This document shows positions 16,869 to 25,516 of a DNA stretch of 64,000 nucleotides, piece after piece. Below the pieces are notes generated by a model, which was not told the origin of the DNA, did not search any database, and saw nothing but the letters and a program-made list of their open reading frames with translations. Source of the stretch: Ogataea parapolymorpha DL-1 (lineage: Eukaryota > Ascomycota > Pichiomycetes > Pichiales > Pichiaceae); assembly GCF_000187245.1 (NCBI RefSeq), contig NC_027866.1, forward strand, positions 612,411 to 676,410. The letters run 5' to 3'. How positions within the stretch are numbered: position 1 is the first letter of the stretch; the number at the start of each line of letters is the position of its first letter. Made by a program: the position numbers and the translations under genes.

Positions 16869-18500
16869 ATGTCTCTTTTCAAAAAGGACCCGGGACTCAA
16901 ATCGCTTTCGAATCTCAAATCTTCCGAGCGCAGAAAGCTATACGCTGCTATTTGCAGCCAGTATGGGCTGAATGAGCAGTCTTTGGCTAGTGACGGTGTT
17001 GCATCGCTCGTTTTGCCTCCAGAGGTCAAATACGCTGCTTTCAAGTCTCCCCATGCTCAGGGCACGCTGTACACGGATTTGGAGGGCGTTCCCATCTGGT
17101 TCAGAACGAGAGACTCTGAGCTGCTGCCAACACTTTTTACACTGTGGAAATACCCTTACATTCTGCCAATTGTCAACACTCACCAGTACGTTATAGAGCG
17201 ACTTGTTAACGGCTCGAATCTCATGCTTCCAGGCACAATTCCTCCGTTTCCTGAGGGTGCCAAACGGGGCAAGGTGGTAGCTGTTGGCGACTACAAAAAG
17301 CCAAATGTTGCGGTCGCTGTTGGATACTGCCAAATGGATTTAGGCGGCGTGACAGATGTCGTTGGAACCCATGGCGTAGCCGTTGAGATAATGCACGTCT
17401 ACCAAGACTGGCTGTTTACCTTGGTCAAGGGTGTAAAACTTCCAGACAAAACTGATGTTCTGCCTGCCAATGTGCTTATTCAGGAGCAACAGTCTGAGAA
17501 AGAGGCAGTGGAGGAAGCTACACAAGAAATTAAAGAAATTGATATTTCAACCTCATTGACGGTCCAGGATATGGACGACATGTTCTTCCGGGCAACTCTG
17601 TACTCGATCAGTCAGGATACCATAGAGACTCCTATTAATGCGTCATTGTTCATGTCGGGCCATGTGTATAAGAACTTCCCTCCCATGGACAGCAATCTGA
17701 TCAACATAAAAAAGACGTCCTGGAAAAAGACGGCGAAATATCTCAAAGCGATGGAAAAGGAAAATCTGCTCAAACTAAAAGGCAAGGGCGACGACGTGGT
17801 GGTTGTGTCGGTAAACAAGGAACACGAAAAGGTCAAACAATTCGAGCCATACAAAATTAGGAAAAATAAGTCTGGGGAAGCATCGAAAAAAGATACAGAC
17901 TCAACAGAGCTGCAAGTTACACAGCTGTACAAAGCTCACTCTTCAGCATCAAATTTTCTCCGACTGTTGGATTCGTCGCAAGATTACTACACTCTCCAAG
18001 ATATCAAAGCATTGGTTGGTAAATACATACAAACACACCAGCTGGTGAGCAAAAACGATCCAAAAAGCATCACCGCGGACGAGCCGCTGCAACGGTTGCT
18101 GAAAACTGTCACGATCGAGAGAGCCAAGGTGGTGGACATTTTGGTGAAACAGCATTTCTCGCCGTTCTATAAGGTGAGTCGTGGAGACGAGTCTACCAAG
18201 CCTAAGAAGGGACAGGTGCCTATAGTCAAAATTGTCGAAGAAATGAAAATCGGACGCAAAATTATCACCAAAATCATCGGCGTGGAGGAGTTTTTGATCG
18301 ATCCCGAAGAGGTCAGCTCCATCCTGAAAGTGAAGTGTTCGGGCTCGACCACTGTCGCTACCAACATTCAAAATCCAAAGCTTGTGGAAGTCACCGTGCA
18401 AGGCCCGCATTTCAAGACGGTCCAGGATCTTCTAATCAAGCAGTACGGGTTGAAGCCAACATGGATCGAGTACGAAAACAAACTGAAGAAGAAACGGTGA
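16869..18500 (+). CDS. TMA64: Tma64 (eIF2D/ligatin family)
   Basis: Tma64 is the eIF2D orthologue, which helps recycle post-termination 40S subunits. The 543-residue protein (565 in S. cerevisiae) has the N-terminal eIF2D domain starting MSLFKKDPGLKSLSNLKSSE, then a PUA domain (about residues 90-175) with LMLPGTIPPFPEGAKRG and the VAVAVGYCQMD strand. A SWIB/winged-helix region and a C-terminal SUI1 fold with KIGRKIITKIIGVEEF and TTVATNIQNPK follow. The stop is one base away from that of the convergent POM33. Confidence 0.9.
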   Translation: MSLFKKDPGLKSLSNLKSSERRKLYAAICSQYGLNEQSLASDGVASLVLPPEVKYAAFKSPHAQGTLYTDLEGVPIWFRTRDSELLPTLFTLWKYPYILPIVNTHQYVIERLVNGSNLMLPGTIPPFPEGAKRGKVVAVGDYKKPNVAVAVGYCQMDLGGVTDVVGTHGVAVEIMHVYQDWLFTLVKGVKLPDKTDVLPANVLIQEQQSEKEAVEEATQEIKEIDISTSLTVQDMDDMFFRATLYSISQDTIETPINASLFMSGHVYKNFPPMDSNLINIKKTSWKKTAKYLKAMEKENLLKLKGKGDDVVVVSVNKEHEKVKQFEPYKIRKNKSGEASKKDTDSTELQVTQLYKAHSSASNFLRLLDSSQDYYTLQDIKALVGKYIQTHQLVSKNDPKSITADEPLQRLLKTVTIERAKVVDILVKQHFSPFYKVSRGDESTKPKKGQVPIVKIVEEMKIGRKIITKIIGVEEFLIDPEEVSSILKVKCSGSTTVATNIQNPKLVEVTVQGPHFKTVQDLLIKQYGLKPTWIEYENKLKKKR

Positions 18501-18501
18501 T

Positions 18502-19284
18502 TCACTCGGTCTTGCCAGGTTCCTGCACAAGCTTGAACTGGTTTCCGTACTTCTTGAGAGCTGACTTCGCGTTGATCCAATATTGCTTGATCTGAGGAGA
18601 CACAGAAGGATGCGACAGAAGGCCGTCAATTCTCACCTCGAGCTTCTTGAAACATGATCTAGTGAAAATCGATTTCTCGTATCTGAACTTAATGAACGCT
18701 CCATAGACAACCAGAGCAATCCAGAAACCTTTGGACCACAAAAGGGCCCTGACAACAATGTAGGCAAAGGTGGCAATCTCAAAATTGGCAGCATAGTACA
18801 TCGACAAATCGTTGTAGTTGGCAACAAAGGAGCCAAGCTTGTTGGCAAGGGCTTCCTGGTTTTTGAGTCCCAGTTTTGGCAGAACCGCTCCCCTAAAGTA
18901 CGTGATACAGTGGAAGAACGAGAAAAACACAAAGGGGAAGATGGACAGCGAAATGACAGGCAAAACCAGAAGCAGAGCCAAAGCAATCAAGATATATTGG
19001 ACGTTATCGTCCGCAAGAACCGCCTTGGGGTTGTTCAGTTTTAGACTGCCAGCCTTCCAGGATTGATGGATAATGATTCCAAATGACTCAATCACAGACA
19101 GATAAATCAGAGTGTAGCTGAATTTGTGGAAAGAGCCCTTCGATCTGTAAGAAATAAAATAGACAAGAGAGTAGAAAATTGTGGTGACATGGCCGGCAAA
19201 CCAGGCGAATTGAGCTGTCTGAACCAGTTCAATGAGCTGATCTTTAAAAGGCTTTGCTGGGGCGGCGGGTTTTGGGCTTGACAT
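18502..19284 (-). CDS. POM33: Pom33/Per33 family nuclear pore and ER membrane protein
   Basis: Pom33 and its paralogue Per33 (human TMEM33) are ER and nuclear-envelope membrane proteins involved in pore-complex distribution. The 260-residue protein has about four hydrophobic segments (near residues 25-45, 60-76, 95-125 and 165-190) and a basic C-terminal amphipathic helix (KQYWINAKSALKKYGNQ) like the membrane-binding helix known in Pom33. One gene here probably corresponds to both S. cerevisiae paralogues. It is convergent with TMA64. Confidence 0.85.
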   Translation of the reverse strand: MSSPKPAAPAKPFKDQLIELVQTAQFAWFAGHVTTIFYSLVYFISYRSKGSFHKFSYTLIYLSVIESFGIIIHQSWKAGSLKLNNPKAVLADDNVQYILIALALLLVLPVISLSIFPFVFFSFFHCITYFRGAVLPKLGLKNQEALANKLGSFVANYNDLSMYYAANFEIATFAYIVVRALLWSKGFWIALVVYGAFIKFRYEKSIFTRSCFKKLEVRIDGLLSHPSVSPQIKQYWINAKSALKKYGNQFKLVQEPGKTE

Positions 19285-19424
19285 TTGCTAAATTTCAAAA
19301 ATGGCGCAACTCAACTTGAAATAAAGACGTATAACATTTTTTTGCTGTTAACCGTTACACAAATTTCAGCTTGTCTTTGAAGGCTGTGCTCGGTAAAAAA
19401 AAATTTATGTACAAAATATAGAGC

Positions 19425-20216
19425 ATGAAGCAGAAGAGAGCAAAGCAGTACCGCAAACAGATCCACCAGTATATCTCGACGTTCAAGTTCAAGCCACCTA
19501 TCCAGTGCATAGTTGATGACAACGTGATTTTGGAGTGTGAGAGAACCAAGTTCGATGTGATTAAGGCGATTTCCAGGACCGTCCAGACTGAGGTGAAGCT
19601 CATGATCACCCAATGCTGCATAAACCATTTGTATGAGACACGCAACCAGCCGGCTATCGATATTGCTAAAAAGATGGAGAAGCGGCGCTGTAATCACAAG
19701 GAGACACAGAGCAGCAAGGACTGCATAGGTTCGATCGTTAACATAGATGGCAAGAACAAGCACAGATATTTGGTGGTAACTCAGGACGACAGACTGCGCC
19801 AGTCTTTGAGAACTGTGCCTGGAGTTCCCCTAATTTACATGAAGCGGTCGGTGATGATCATGGAGCCGATGTCGCCTGTTTCTGAGCGGGTGGTCCAGGA
19901 GACAGAGGCCAGAAAATTGACGAGCTACTTGAACGATCCGCGTGCGGGAGTGCAGGCGCAAGATGGGGAAGAAGAAATAGAGGAGCAGGGCCCAGCCCAG
20001 AAGAAACGAAAGGGTCCAAAGGGGCCAAATCCTTTAAGTGTGAAAAAACCAAAGAAACACGAGGAGCCAGAAGAAGGAGGCACGAAACGGAAAAGAAAGC
20101 GGGCGCACAAACGAGGTACCAAGACCCACGAATCTTCTGAAACTGGGAATTCGGACGAAAAGGAAAACGTCGAAGTCTTGCGCTCTGAGGAACCCAAAGA
20201 GAACGACGTTGAATAG
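19425..20216 (+). CDS. UTP23: Utp23, PIN-domain SSU processome factor
   Basis: Utp23 binds snR30 and pre-18S rRNA in early 40S assembly. The 263-residue protein (254 in S. cerevisiae) begins MKQKRAKQYRKQ and keeps the PIN-like domain with IQCIVDDNVI and YLVVTQDDRLRQSLRTVPGVPLIY. The CCHC zinc ligands appear in ITQCCINHLYETRN and RRCNHK. The C-terminus is very Lys/Arg-rich, a typical nucleolar tail. An AAAAATTT (RRPE-like) motif at 19399-19406 precedes the ATG, as is common for ribosome-biogenesis genes. Confidence 0.92.
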   Translation: MKQKRAKQYRKQIHQYISTFKFKPPIQCIVDDNVILECERTKFDVIKAISRTVQTEVKLMITQCCINHLYETRNQPAIDIAKKMEKRRCNHKETQSSKDCIGSIVNIDGKNKHRYLVVTQDDRLRQSLRTVPGVPLIYMKRSVMIMEPMSPVSERVVQETEARKLTSYLNDPRAGVQAQDGEEEIEEQGPAQKKRKGPKGPNPLSVKKPKKHEEPEEGGTKRKRKRAHKRGTKTHESSETGNSDEKENVEVLRSEEPKENDVE

Positions 20217-20279
20217 ACAGTTGAGCTAAAACGATATATTTGTCTGTATAGTACACTGGTAGCAATGCTGGTATGTAGA

Positions 20280-20498
20280 TTATTTCTGCGAGATGTACAG
20301 CACGTTATTTCCTCTGAGGAACACTTCTTCGTAATTTCTGACCTTGTTGTTTTCAACCATCTCAACGGTGTCCTTGAGAACAACGTTCATGTAGCCGTCA
20401 ATGGAAGCAAGTACCCCGTGGTATTCGAGGCCATGCTGAAGCTTGACCACAACCGGTGAGTTTGTCATTTCGGCAAGAAAGTTGGACGTTGACGACAT
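20280..20498 (-). CDS. LSM6: Lsm6, Sm-like ring subunit
   Basis: Lsm6 is part of the Lsm1-7 (mRNA decay) and Lsm2-8 (U6 snRNA) rings. The 72-residue protein is one Sm fold: Sm1 motif with VVVKLQHGLEYHGVLASIDGYMNVVL and Sm2 motif with VFLRGNNVLYI. GYMN also occurs in SmF, but the short N-terminus and FLRGNNVLYIS fit Lsm6 better. The start codon is only 44 bp from that of the divergent gene GEP7. Confidence 0.85.
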   Translation of the reverse strand: MSSTSNFLAEMTNSPVVVKLQHGLEYHGVLASIDGYMNVVLKDTVEMVENNKVRNYEEVFLRGNNVLYISQK

Positions 20499-20542
20499 TG
20501 GAAAATAAGTTCAAGAAAAATTAAATTATTATTTCTTGTCCT

Positions 20543-21391
20543 ATGTTTAGAGTAGTGCGTACGATCCGGTTTTATTCCACGAACCAGGCCGGCGCCAACG
20601 CGAAAACCAATGTGGCTGGCATGATGCCAGATGCCAAACTGCTCAACCAGAAACTTAAACAGGAGCGGGATCTGCGGCGAGAAAGAAACAAGCTCGCTCT
20701 TTCCTCAATCAAGGACATCTTTGCAATATTCTCTCCTACCGCAGGAGACGACGACGAGTTTGACACCGCAAATTTCGATCCCACGCCCGTGTACAAAAAT
20801 CCGGAAACGTATCTGAAATTGTCTCTACCAAAACAGCATTACATTCTAGAGGAGCTCGAGGACAAGTTCAAACGCAAATGGACGGGGATCGACAAAGACA
20901 AGAAACGGTTTATTTATTGGCTGGCATATGGACCCCACGGGCCTCGTGAGGGGTTTGTCACAGAGCATAGGAAGACTGTGGTTCCAGAGAAGAAAAAGTC
21001 GAATACTCTTCTTGATCAAATTATTGCAGAAACAGAGTCGCAGAAATATAAAGTAGAGGTCGATGAGTACGTGCCGCCAGATCTGCCGTTCCGCACGCCG
21101 TCGGTCCTCAAATCTGTGAACCCAACCAAAGACACAATCTTATCCCCACTACCGCCTCGCGACCCGCGTCTTTTCGGTCCCAAAAGACTCGAGCAGTACA
21201 AAAAGGACAGAAAAATGAACCCGTACAGCCAATTTGTCCTGGGATTCCTTATGGTGCTCACTTTTCTCAACTACCGCAAAGACAGAGAGGTGAACAGCAC
21301 CGGAAAGGTGCCGGATTACGAGTATTTGCAAAACGATAACCTTTTGCAGATTGACGACCTTAGTAAAAAACTGGCCCAGGCGGTCAAATAG
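20543..21391 (+). CDS. GEP7: Gep7-like mitochondrial membrane protein
   Basis: The 282-residue protein starts with a short mitochondrial-type presequence (MFRVVRTIRFYSTN) and has one membrane segment near residues 230-242 (FVLGFLMVLTFLNY). A conserved-looking block is SIKDIFAIFSP near residue 55 and WLAYGPHGPREGF in the middle, comparable to S. cerevisiae Gep7. The molecular role of Gep7 (genetic interactor of prohibitins) is unknown. In S. cerevisiae GEP7 (YGL057C) is convergent with RAD6 (YGL058W); the same arrangement here is the best support. Confidence 0.65.
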   Translation: MFRVVRTIRFYSTNQAGANAKTNVAGMMPDAKLLNQKLKQERDLRRERNKLALSSIKDIFAIFSPTAGDDDEFDTANFDPTPVYKNPETYLKLSLPKQHYILEELEDKFKRKWTGIDKDKKRFIYWLAYGPHGPREGFVTEHRKTVVPEKKKSNTLLDQIIAETESQKYKVEVDEYVPPDLPFRTPSVLKSVNPTKDTILSPLPPRDPRLFGPKRLEQYKKDRKMNPYSQFVLGFLMVLTFLNYRKDREVNSTGKVPDYEYLQNDNLLQIDDLSKKLAQAVK

Positions 21392-21458
21392 CCAGCCCAG
21401 AAATTACTCAAATAGACATGACTTGTGCTCTCTAACGAACTATATGCTATTATGGTCG

Positions 21459-22004
21459 CTACTCCTTGTCGTCCGCCTCTCCCTTCTCCAAACCGTCCTC
21501 GTCGTCCTCGTCATCCTCGTCGTCGTCCTCGTCGCCCACATCCAACATATCCTCTGTCCAGCTCTTCTCGACAGTCTGTCTAACCCGTTTGATGTACTGG
21601 CTGCGGTGGTCTTTGTACAGGTTGGCGGCCTCCACGTTGGCCGGCGAACTGATATTCGGATCGTTAAGGAGCGATTGGATCGACGTCAAGATCGAGGCAA
21701 CGTCGTAGGTCGGCGACCATCTGTTCTGCAAGATATCTAAACACAGTTCTCCGGACCCGTAGACATTCGGATGGAACATCTCAGACGTGAACCGCACATT
21801 AGGTGGTTTATTAGGGTATTGCTCATCAAATGTTAGTCGCAGTCTGAACGTACCGTCCTCGTACGGGGTATCTTGCGGACCGATAATTATTCCGTTCCAA
21901 ATCATCACATTGTCGGCTAAAGGAGATGCAGACACACCTCCAGCGGAATCCTGCTGGATCCGCTTGAAATCCCTCATCAGTCTTCTTCTCGCAGGCGTTG
22001 ACAT
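21459..22004 (-). CDS. RAD6: Rad6 (Ubc2), ubiquitin-conjugating E2
   Basis: Rad6 is the E2 for histone H2B and PCNA ubiquitination (with Bre1 and Rad18) and for the N-degron pathway (with Ubr1). The 181-residue protein starts [15 protein letters not shown]; an upstream open reading of 16 codons lacks an ATG and is left out. The active-site Cys is C88 in GELCLDIL, the same number as in S. cerevisiae, with the HPN motif at 78-80. The tail from about residue 150 is almost all Asp/Glu, a feature of budding-yeast Rad6. Confidence 0.95.
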   Translation of the reverse strand: MSTPARRRLMRDFKRIQQDSAGGVSASPLADNVMIWNGIIIGPQDTPYEDGTFRLRLTFDEQYPNKPPNVRFTSEMFHPNVYGSGELCLDILQNRWSPTYDVASILTSIQSLLNDPNISSPANVEAANLYKDHRSQYIKRVRQTVEKSWTEDMLDVGDEDDDEDDEDDEDGLEKGEADDKE

Positions 22005-22240
22005 TTCCGAACGTAGTTTTTGCCAATAGAACGAAAAAGAATATGCTATCAAAATATATATATCGCCCTCGCTTATGTAAGACCTTTTGTTTTTTTTCCC
22101 TCGCTTACTGTCGCGCTCTGGATAAATCTATCAAGGTTGTCCGCCACACTCCATTTGGTGGGGCAACTTTGACCGAATTAAGAGCGCAGAGTAACAAAAA
22201 GAGGTAACCGGGCTTCCCATGTTGATGTTCCCACTATGCG

Positions 22241-22249
22241 AAAAAAAAA
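22241..22249 (-). terminator. Pol III terminator of tRNA-Arg(CCT)
   Basis: A run of nine T on the minus strand begins 11 bases after the 3' end of the tRNA. Confidence 0.8.
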
Positions 22250-22260
22250 TACAAGGAGAG

Positions 22261-22333
22261 CTCCCATGCCGGGACTCGAACCCGGAATCTTTTGATTAGG
22301 AATCAAACGCGTTAACCATTACGCTACATGGGT
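22261..22333 (-). tRNA. tRNA-Arg (anticodon CCT)
   Basis: The 73-nt cloverleaf has D stem GCG/CGC, anticodon stem TTTGA/TCAAA, anticodon loop TTCCTAA and T arm CCGGG-TTCGAGT-CCCGG. The acceptor stem ACCCATG/CATGGGA pairs except the first position, which reads A1 opposite A72. No intron is present. It reads AGG codons. Its core is nearly the same as that of the tRNA-Arg(TCT) gene 3 kb away. Confidence 0.93.
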
Positions 22334-22389
22334 CCCTGCAAAAAAAAATTTGGGCCTCAGGAATTTTGAGGGGATCGAGTTGTCGCTCG

Positions 22390-22917
22390 TTATTCTTCAT
22401 CACTAAATTCCTGCTCTATAAACCGAGCAATGTATCGTGGAGTACCATAAAGGAATTCAATTGTTCCTGCATTGCTCAAGATCAGCTGGTCTCGATTGAA
22501 CATCGAAAAGTCATTAATCTCTAGAACCAGATAGCCAGGAAATAGGCTAGCCTTTTGCTTGAACTTTAATCCATCGAAAAATCCTTGTACTTGATCATCA
22601 TTGTAAAACCTTATTGTAAATGAGTGGATCATGATCTCCGAGTTCAACAAATTTTGCGTAACTCTGCGCCGCTCCTTGCGCTCAAAAGCTGCAATAGCTT
22701 TATAATTCGCAAAGGCAAGAATCTTGTAATTTGCATCGCACAAACACAGAGGAAGCGAGGACAATGTGTTTGATCTGGGGTATATTCGCAGCACTTTTAG
22801 AACTTTGTCAACCTTGTAGTTGTGGCCGAGGCCCGCCTCGCAAAGCACTGGCTCAAGCCAATGCTTCATGTGGGCACTGGCAGTCACCCGAACTGCGTCT
22901 CTCGAGGAAGGTGGCAT
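22390..22917 (-). CDS. EST3: Est3-like telomerase subunit (TPP1-type OB fold)
   Basis: Est3 is a telomerase holoenzyme subunit with an OB fold like that of mammalian TPP1. The 175-residue protein has family length (181 in S. cerevisiae) and a plausible OB pattern: MKHWLEPVL helix, LPLCLCDANYKILAFANYKAI strands, the RRRVTQNLLNSEIMIHSF strand and GYLVLEINDFSMFNRDQ, which resembles the last strand of TPP1 OB folds. I chose ATG at 22917, since the five codons before it start with TTG. There is no sign of the +1 programmed frameshift known for S. cerevisiae EST3. Similarity is structural-pattern level only, so the call is moderate. Confidence 0.55.
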   Translation of the reverse strand: MPPSSRDAVRVTASAHMKHWLEPVLCEAGLGHNYKVDKVLKVLRIYPRSNTLSSLPLCLCDANYKILAFANYKAIAAFERKERRRVTQNLLNSEIMIHSFTIRFYNDDQVQGFFDGLKFKQKASLFPGYLVLEINDFSMFNRDQLILSNAGTIEFLYGTPRYIARFIEQEFSDEE

Positions 22918-23107
22918 CGTTGGGGCGAGCAAGTAAATAACGGCGCTGGTACGCTTACCTAATTGTTTAGGTCAGCGAGTACCTTTGTTGGACGAGGCAG
23001 ATCTGAGCTGTAGGATGCGTCCTGTTTGGCTCGGAGATTGCGTGATCGATAGCCAGGGCTTATCCAAAGAGCAATTGAGCCAGATATGGCGACCTGAGTT
23101 GGGGATG

Positions 23108-23120
23108 GAAATTTCTAGAA
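23108..23120 (+). promoter_or_regulatory. Heat-shock element of the SSA-type Hsp70 gene
   Basis: The sequence GAAATTTCTAGAA is a perfect three-unit nGAAnnTTCnnGAA array for Hsf1. A second, gapped set (GAA at 23143, TTC at 23149, GAA at 23155) follows. Both lie 135-185 bp before the ATG. Confidence 0.85.
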
Positions 23121-23206
23121 GGATTTAAGTCGTGCAATAAGTGAAAAATTCGACGAAATCAATTTTTTGAAGCTGTAGGTCGTTCTAGTACGATCAATGG
23201 CAATAC

Positions 23207-23215
23207 TATATATAT
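23207..23215 (+). promoter_or_regulatory. TATA box of the SSA-type Hsp70 gene
   Basis: TATATATAT lies about 80 bp before the ATG and about 90 bp after the heat-shock element, a usual yeast promoter layout. Confidence 0.65.
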
Positions 23216-23293
23216 GCATTGTAGTCCAACTGGCCAAATCTTTTCATAGAATTGTTTTCTACCATTTCTTAGAATAGAATTATAGAAATTAAT

Positions 23294-23806
23294 ATGTCTA
23301 AAGCAGTCGGTATTGACTTAGGTACTACCTATTCGTGTGTTGCGCACTTTGCCAACGACAGAGTCGAGATTATCGCCAATGACCAAGGTAACAGAACTAC
23401 TCCATCGTTCGTTGCCTTCACCGACACTGAGAGATTGATCGGTGACGCCGCTAAGAACCAGGCTGCCATGAACCCAGCCAACACTGTGTTCGACGCCAAG
23501 AGACTGATCGGTAGAAAGTTTGACGACCCAGAGGTCCAGGGTGATATCAAGCACTTCCCATTCAAGGTTGTCGACAAGAGCGGCAAGCCACACATCCAGG
23601 TCGAATTCAAGGGTGAGACCAAGGTGTTTACTCCAGAAGAAATCTCCTCTATGGTGTTGACCAAAATGAAGGAGACCGCCGAGTCTTTCCTCGGAACCAC
23701 CGTTAAGGACGCTGTTATTACTGTTCCAGCTTACTTCAACGATTCCCAAAGACAAGCCACCAAGGATGCTGGTTTGATTGCTGGTCTGAATGTCATGAGA
23801 ATCATT

Positions 23807-23841
<35 letters not shown>

Positions 23842-25225
23842 GGACAAGAAGAGCCAGGGTGAACAAAATGTTTTGATTTTCGATCTTGGTGGAGGAACCT
23901 TCGATGTTTCCCTTCTGTCCATTGAGGACGGTATCTTCGAGGTCAAGGCTACTGCCGGTGACACCCACTTGGGAGGTGAAGATTTCGACAACAGACTGGT
24001 GAATCACTTCATCAACGAATTCAAGAGAAAGAACAAGAAGGACATTTCCGGCAACCAGAGAGCTTTGAGAAGACTCAGAACCGCCTGTGAGAGAGCCAAG
24101 AGAACTCTTTCCTCTTCCGCTCAGACTTCCCTGGAGATCGACTCGCTGTACGAGGGTATTGACTTCTACACCTCGATCACCAGAGCCAGATTCGAGGAGC
24201 TGTGTCAGGACCTGTTCAGATCTACCCTGGACCCTGTCGAGAAGGTTTTGAAGGACGCCAAGCTTGACAAATCTCAAGTCAACGAGATTGTGCTTGTTGG
24301 TGGTTCCACCAGAATTCCAAAGGTCCAAAAGCTCGTTTCCGACTTCTTCAACGGTAAGGAGCCAAACAGATCCATCAACCCAGATGAAGCCGTTGCTTAC
24401 GGTGCTGCTGTGCAGGCTGCTATCTTGACCGGTGACACTTCCTCCAAGACCCAGGACCTGTTGCTGTTGGACGTTGCTCCACTGTCTCTCGGTATCGAGA
24501 CCGCTGGTGGTGTGATGACGAAGCTGATCCCAAGAAACACCACCATTCCAACCAAGAAGTCTGAGATCTTCTCCACGTACTCCGACAACCAACCAGGTGT
24601 GTTGATTCAAGTTTACGAGGGTGAGAGAGCCAGAACCAAGGACAACAACTTGCTTGGTAAGTTCGAGCTCTCTGGTATTCCACCAGCTCCAAGAGGTGTT
24701 CCTCAAATTGAGGTCACTTTCGATATTGACGCCAACGGAATTTTGAATGTGTCCGCTGTTGAAAAGGGTACCGGAAAGTCTCAGAAGATCACCATCACCA
24801 ACGACAAGGGTAGATTGTCGCAAGAGGAGATCGAGAGAATGGTCTCTGAGGCCGAGAAGTACAAGGAGGAGGACGAGAAGGAAGCTAAGAGAATTGCTGC
24901 TAAGAACGGTCTTGAGTCCTACGCTTACTCATTGAAGCAAACTACTTCCGAGAAGCAATTCGAAGAGAAGGTGGAAGCTTCCAAGAGAGAGGCTTTGACC
25001 AAGGCTTGCGACGAAACCATTGCTTGGTTGGACGAGAACCAGACCGCTACTGCTGAGGAGTACGACGACAAGAGAAAGGAGTTGGAGCAAGTTGGTAACG
25101 AGGTTCTGAAGGACTTGTATGCTGAGGGTGGTGTGCCAGGTGGTGCTCCAGGTGGATTCCCAGGTGCCGGTGGCGCCCCATCCACTGAGGAGACTCAGGG
25201 TCCAACTGTTGAGGAGGTTGATTAG
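23294..25225 (+). CDS. SSA1: Cytosolic Hsp70, SSA type
   Basis: Ssa-type Hsp70s fold new and stressed proteins in the cytosol and help import into organelles. The 643-residue protein has the three Hsp70 ATPase signatures ([10 protein letters not shown] near residue 6, [12 protein letters not shown] near 195, [14 protein letters not shown] near 335), the substrate-binding domain, a Gly/Pro-rich tail and the final EEVD that binds TPR co-chaperones. Codon use is strongly biased (AGA for Arg, GGT for Gly, TTG for Leu), as expected for a highly expressed gene. A heat-shock element and TATA box lie upstream. S. cerevisiae has four SSA genes; which one this equals cannot be told. Confidence 0.96.
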
Positions 25226-25337
25226 ATATAGAGTAAGCTAATGTGATCTGTTATTTTGTGATAGGGAAAAAAGAGTGAGCAGGATTAAACTGAGCTGATT
25301 CTGACGGTTTAAAAGTAAAACATTAACAAAAATTTAC

Positions 25338-25342
25338 AAAAA
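25338..25342 (-). terminator. Pol III terminator of tRNA-Arg(TCT)
   Basis: Five T on the minus strand begin six bases after the tRNA; another short T run follows at about 25328-25332. Confidence 0.55.
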
Positions 25343-25347
25343 GAAAG

Positions 25348-25420
25348 CACCCAAGCCGGGAGTCGAACCCGGAATCTTTTGATTAGAAGTCAAACGCGTT
25401 AACCATTACGCTACTCGGGC
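25348..25420 (-). tRNA. tRNA-Arg (anticodon TCT)
   Basis: The 73-nt cloverleaf has acceptor GCCCGAG/CTTGGGT (with G-T wobbles at 1-72 and 5-68), D stem GCG/CGC, anticodon loop CTTCTAA and T arm CCGGG-TTCGACT-CCCGG. No intron is present. It reads AGA, the dominant Arg codon in the Hsp70 genes beside it. Confidence 0.95.
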
Positions 25421-25516
25421 TAACTCTGCTTGTGGATAGGCGAGGCACATCTTGTTGGGGAAGACCAGCTCTAGAGAAATAAAAGTAAGAAATAAAATAT
25501 TAATCCGCTAGCGTTG

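Noticed and set aside
23318..24823. 501-codon open frame antisense to the SSA-type Hsp70 gene
   Set aside because: Long antisense frames are a known by-product of strong codon bias in Hsp70 genes. The translated product is Gly/Ser/Leu-rich without any domain, and the sense strand is certain.
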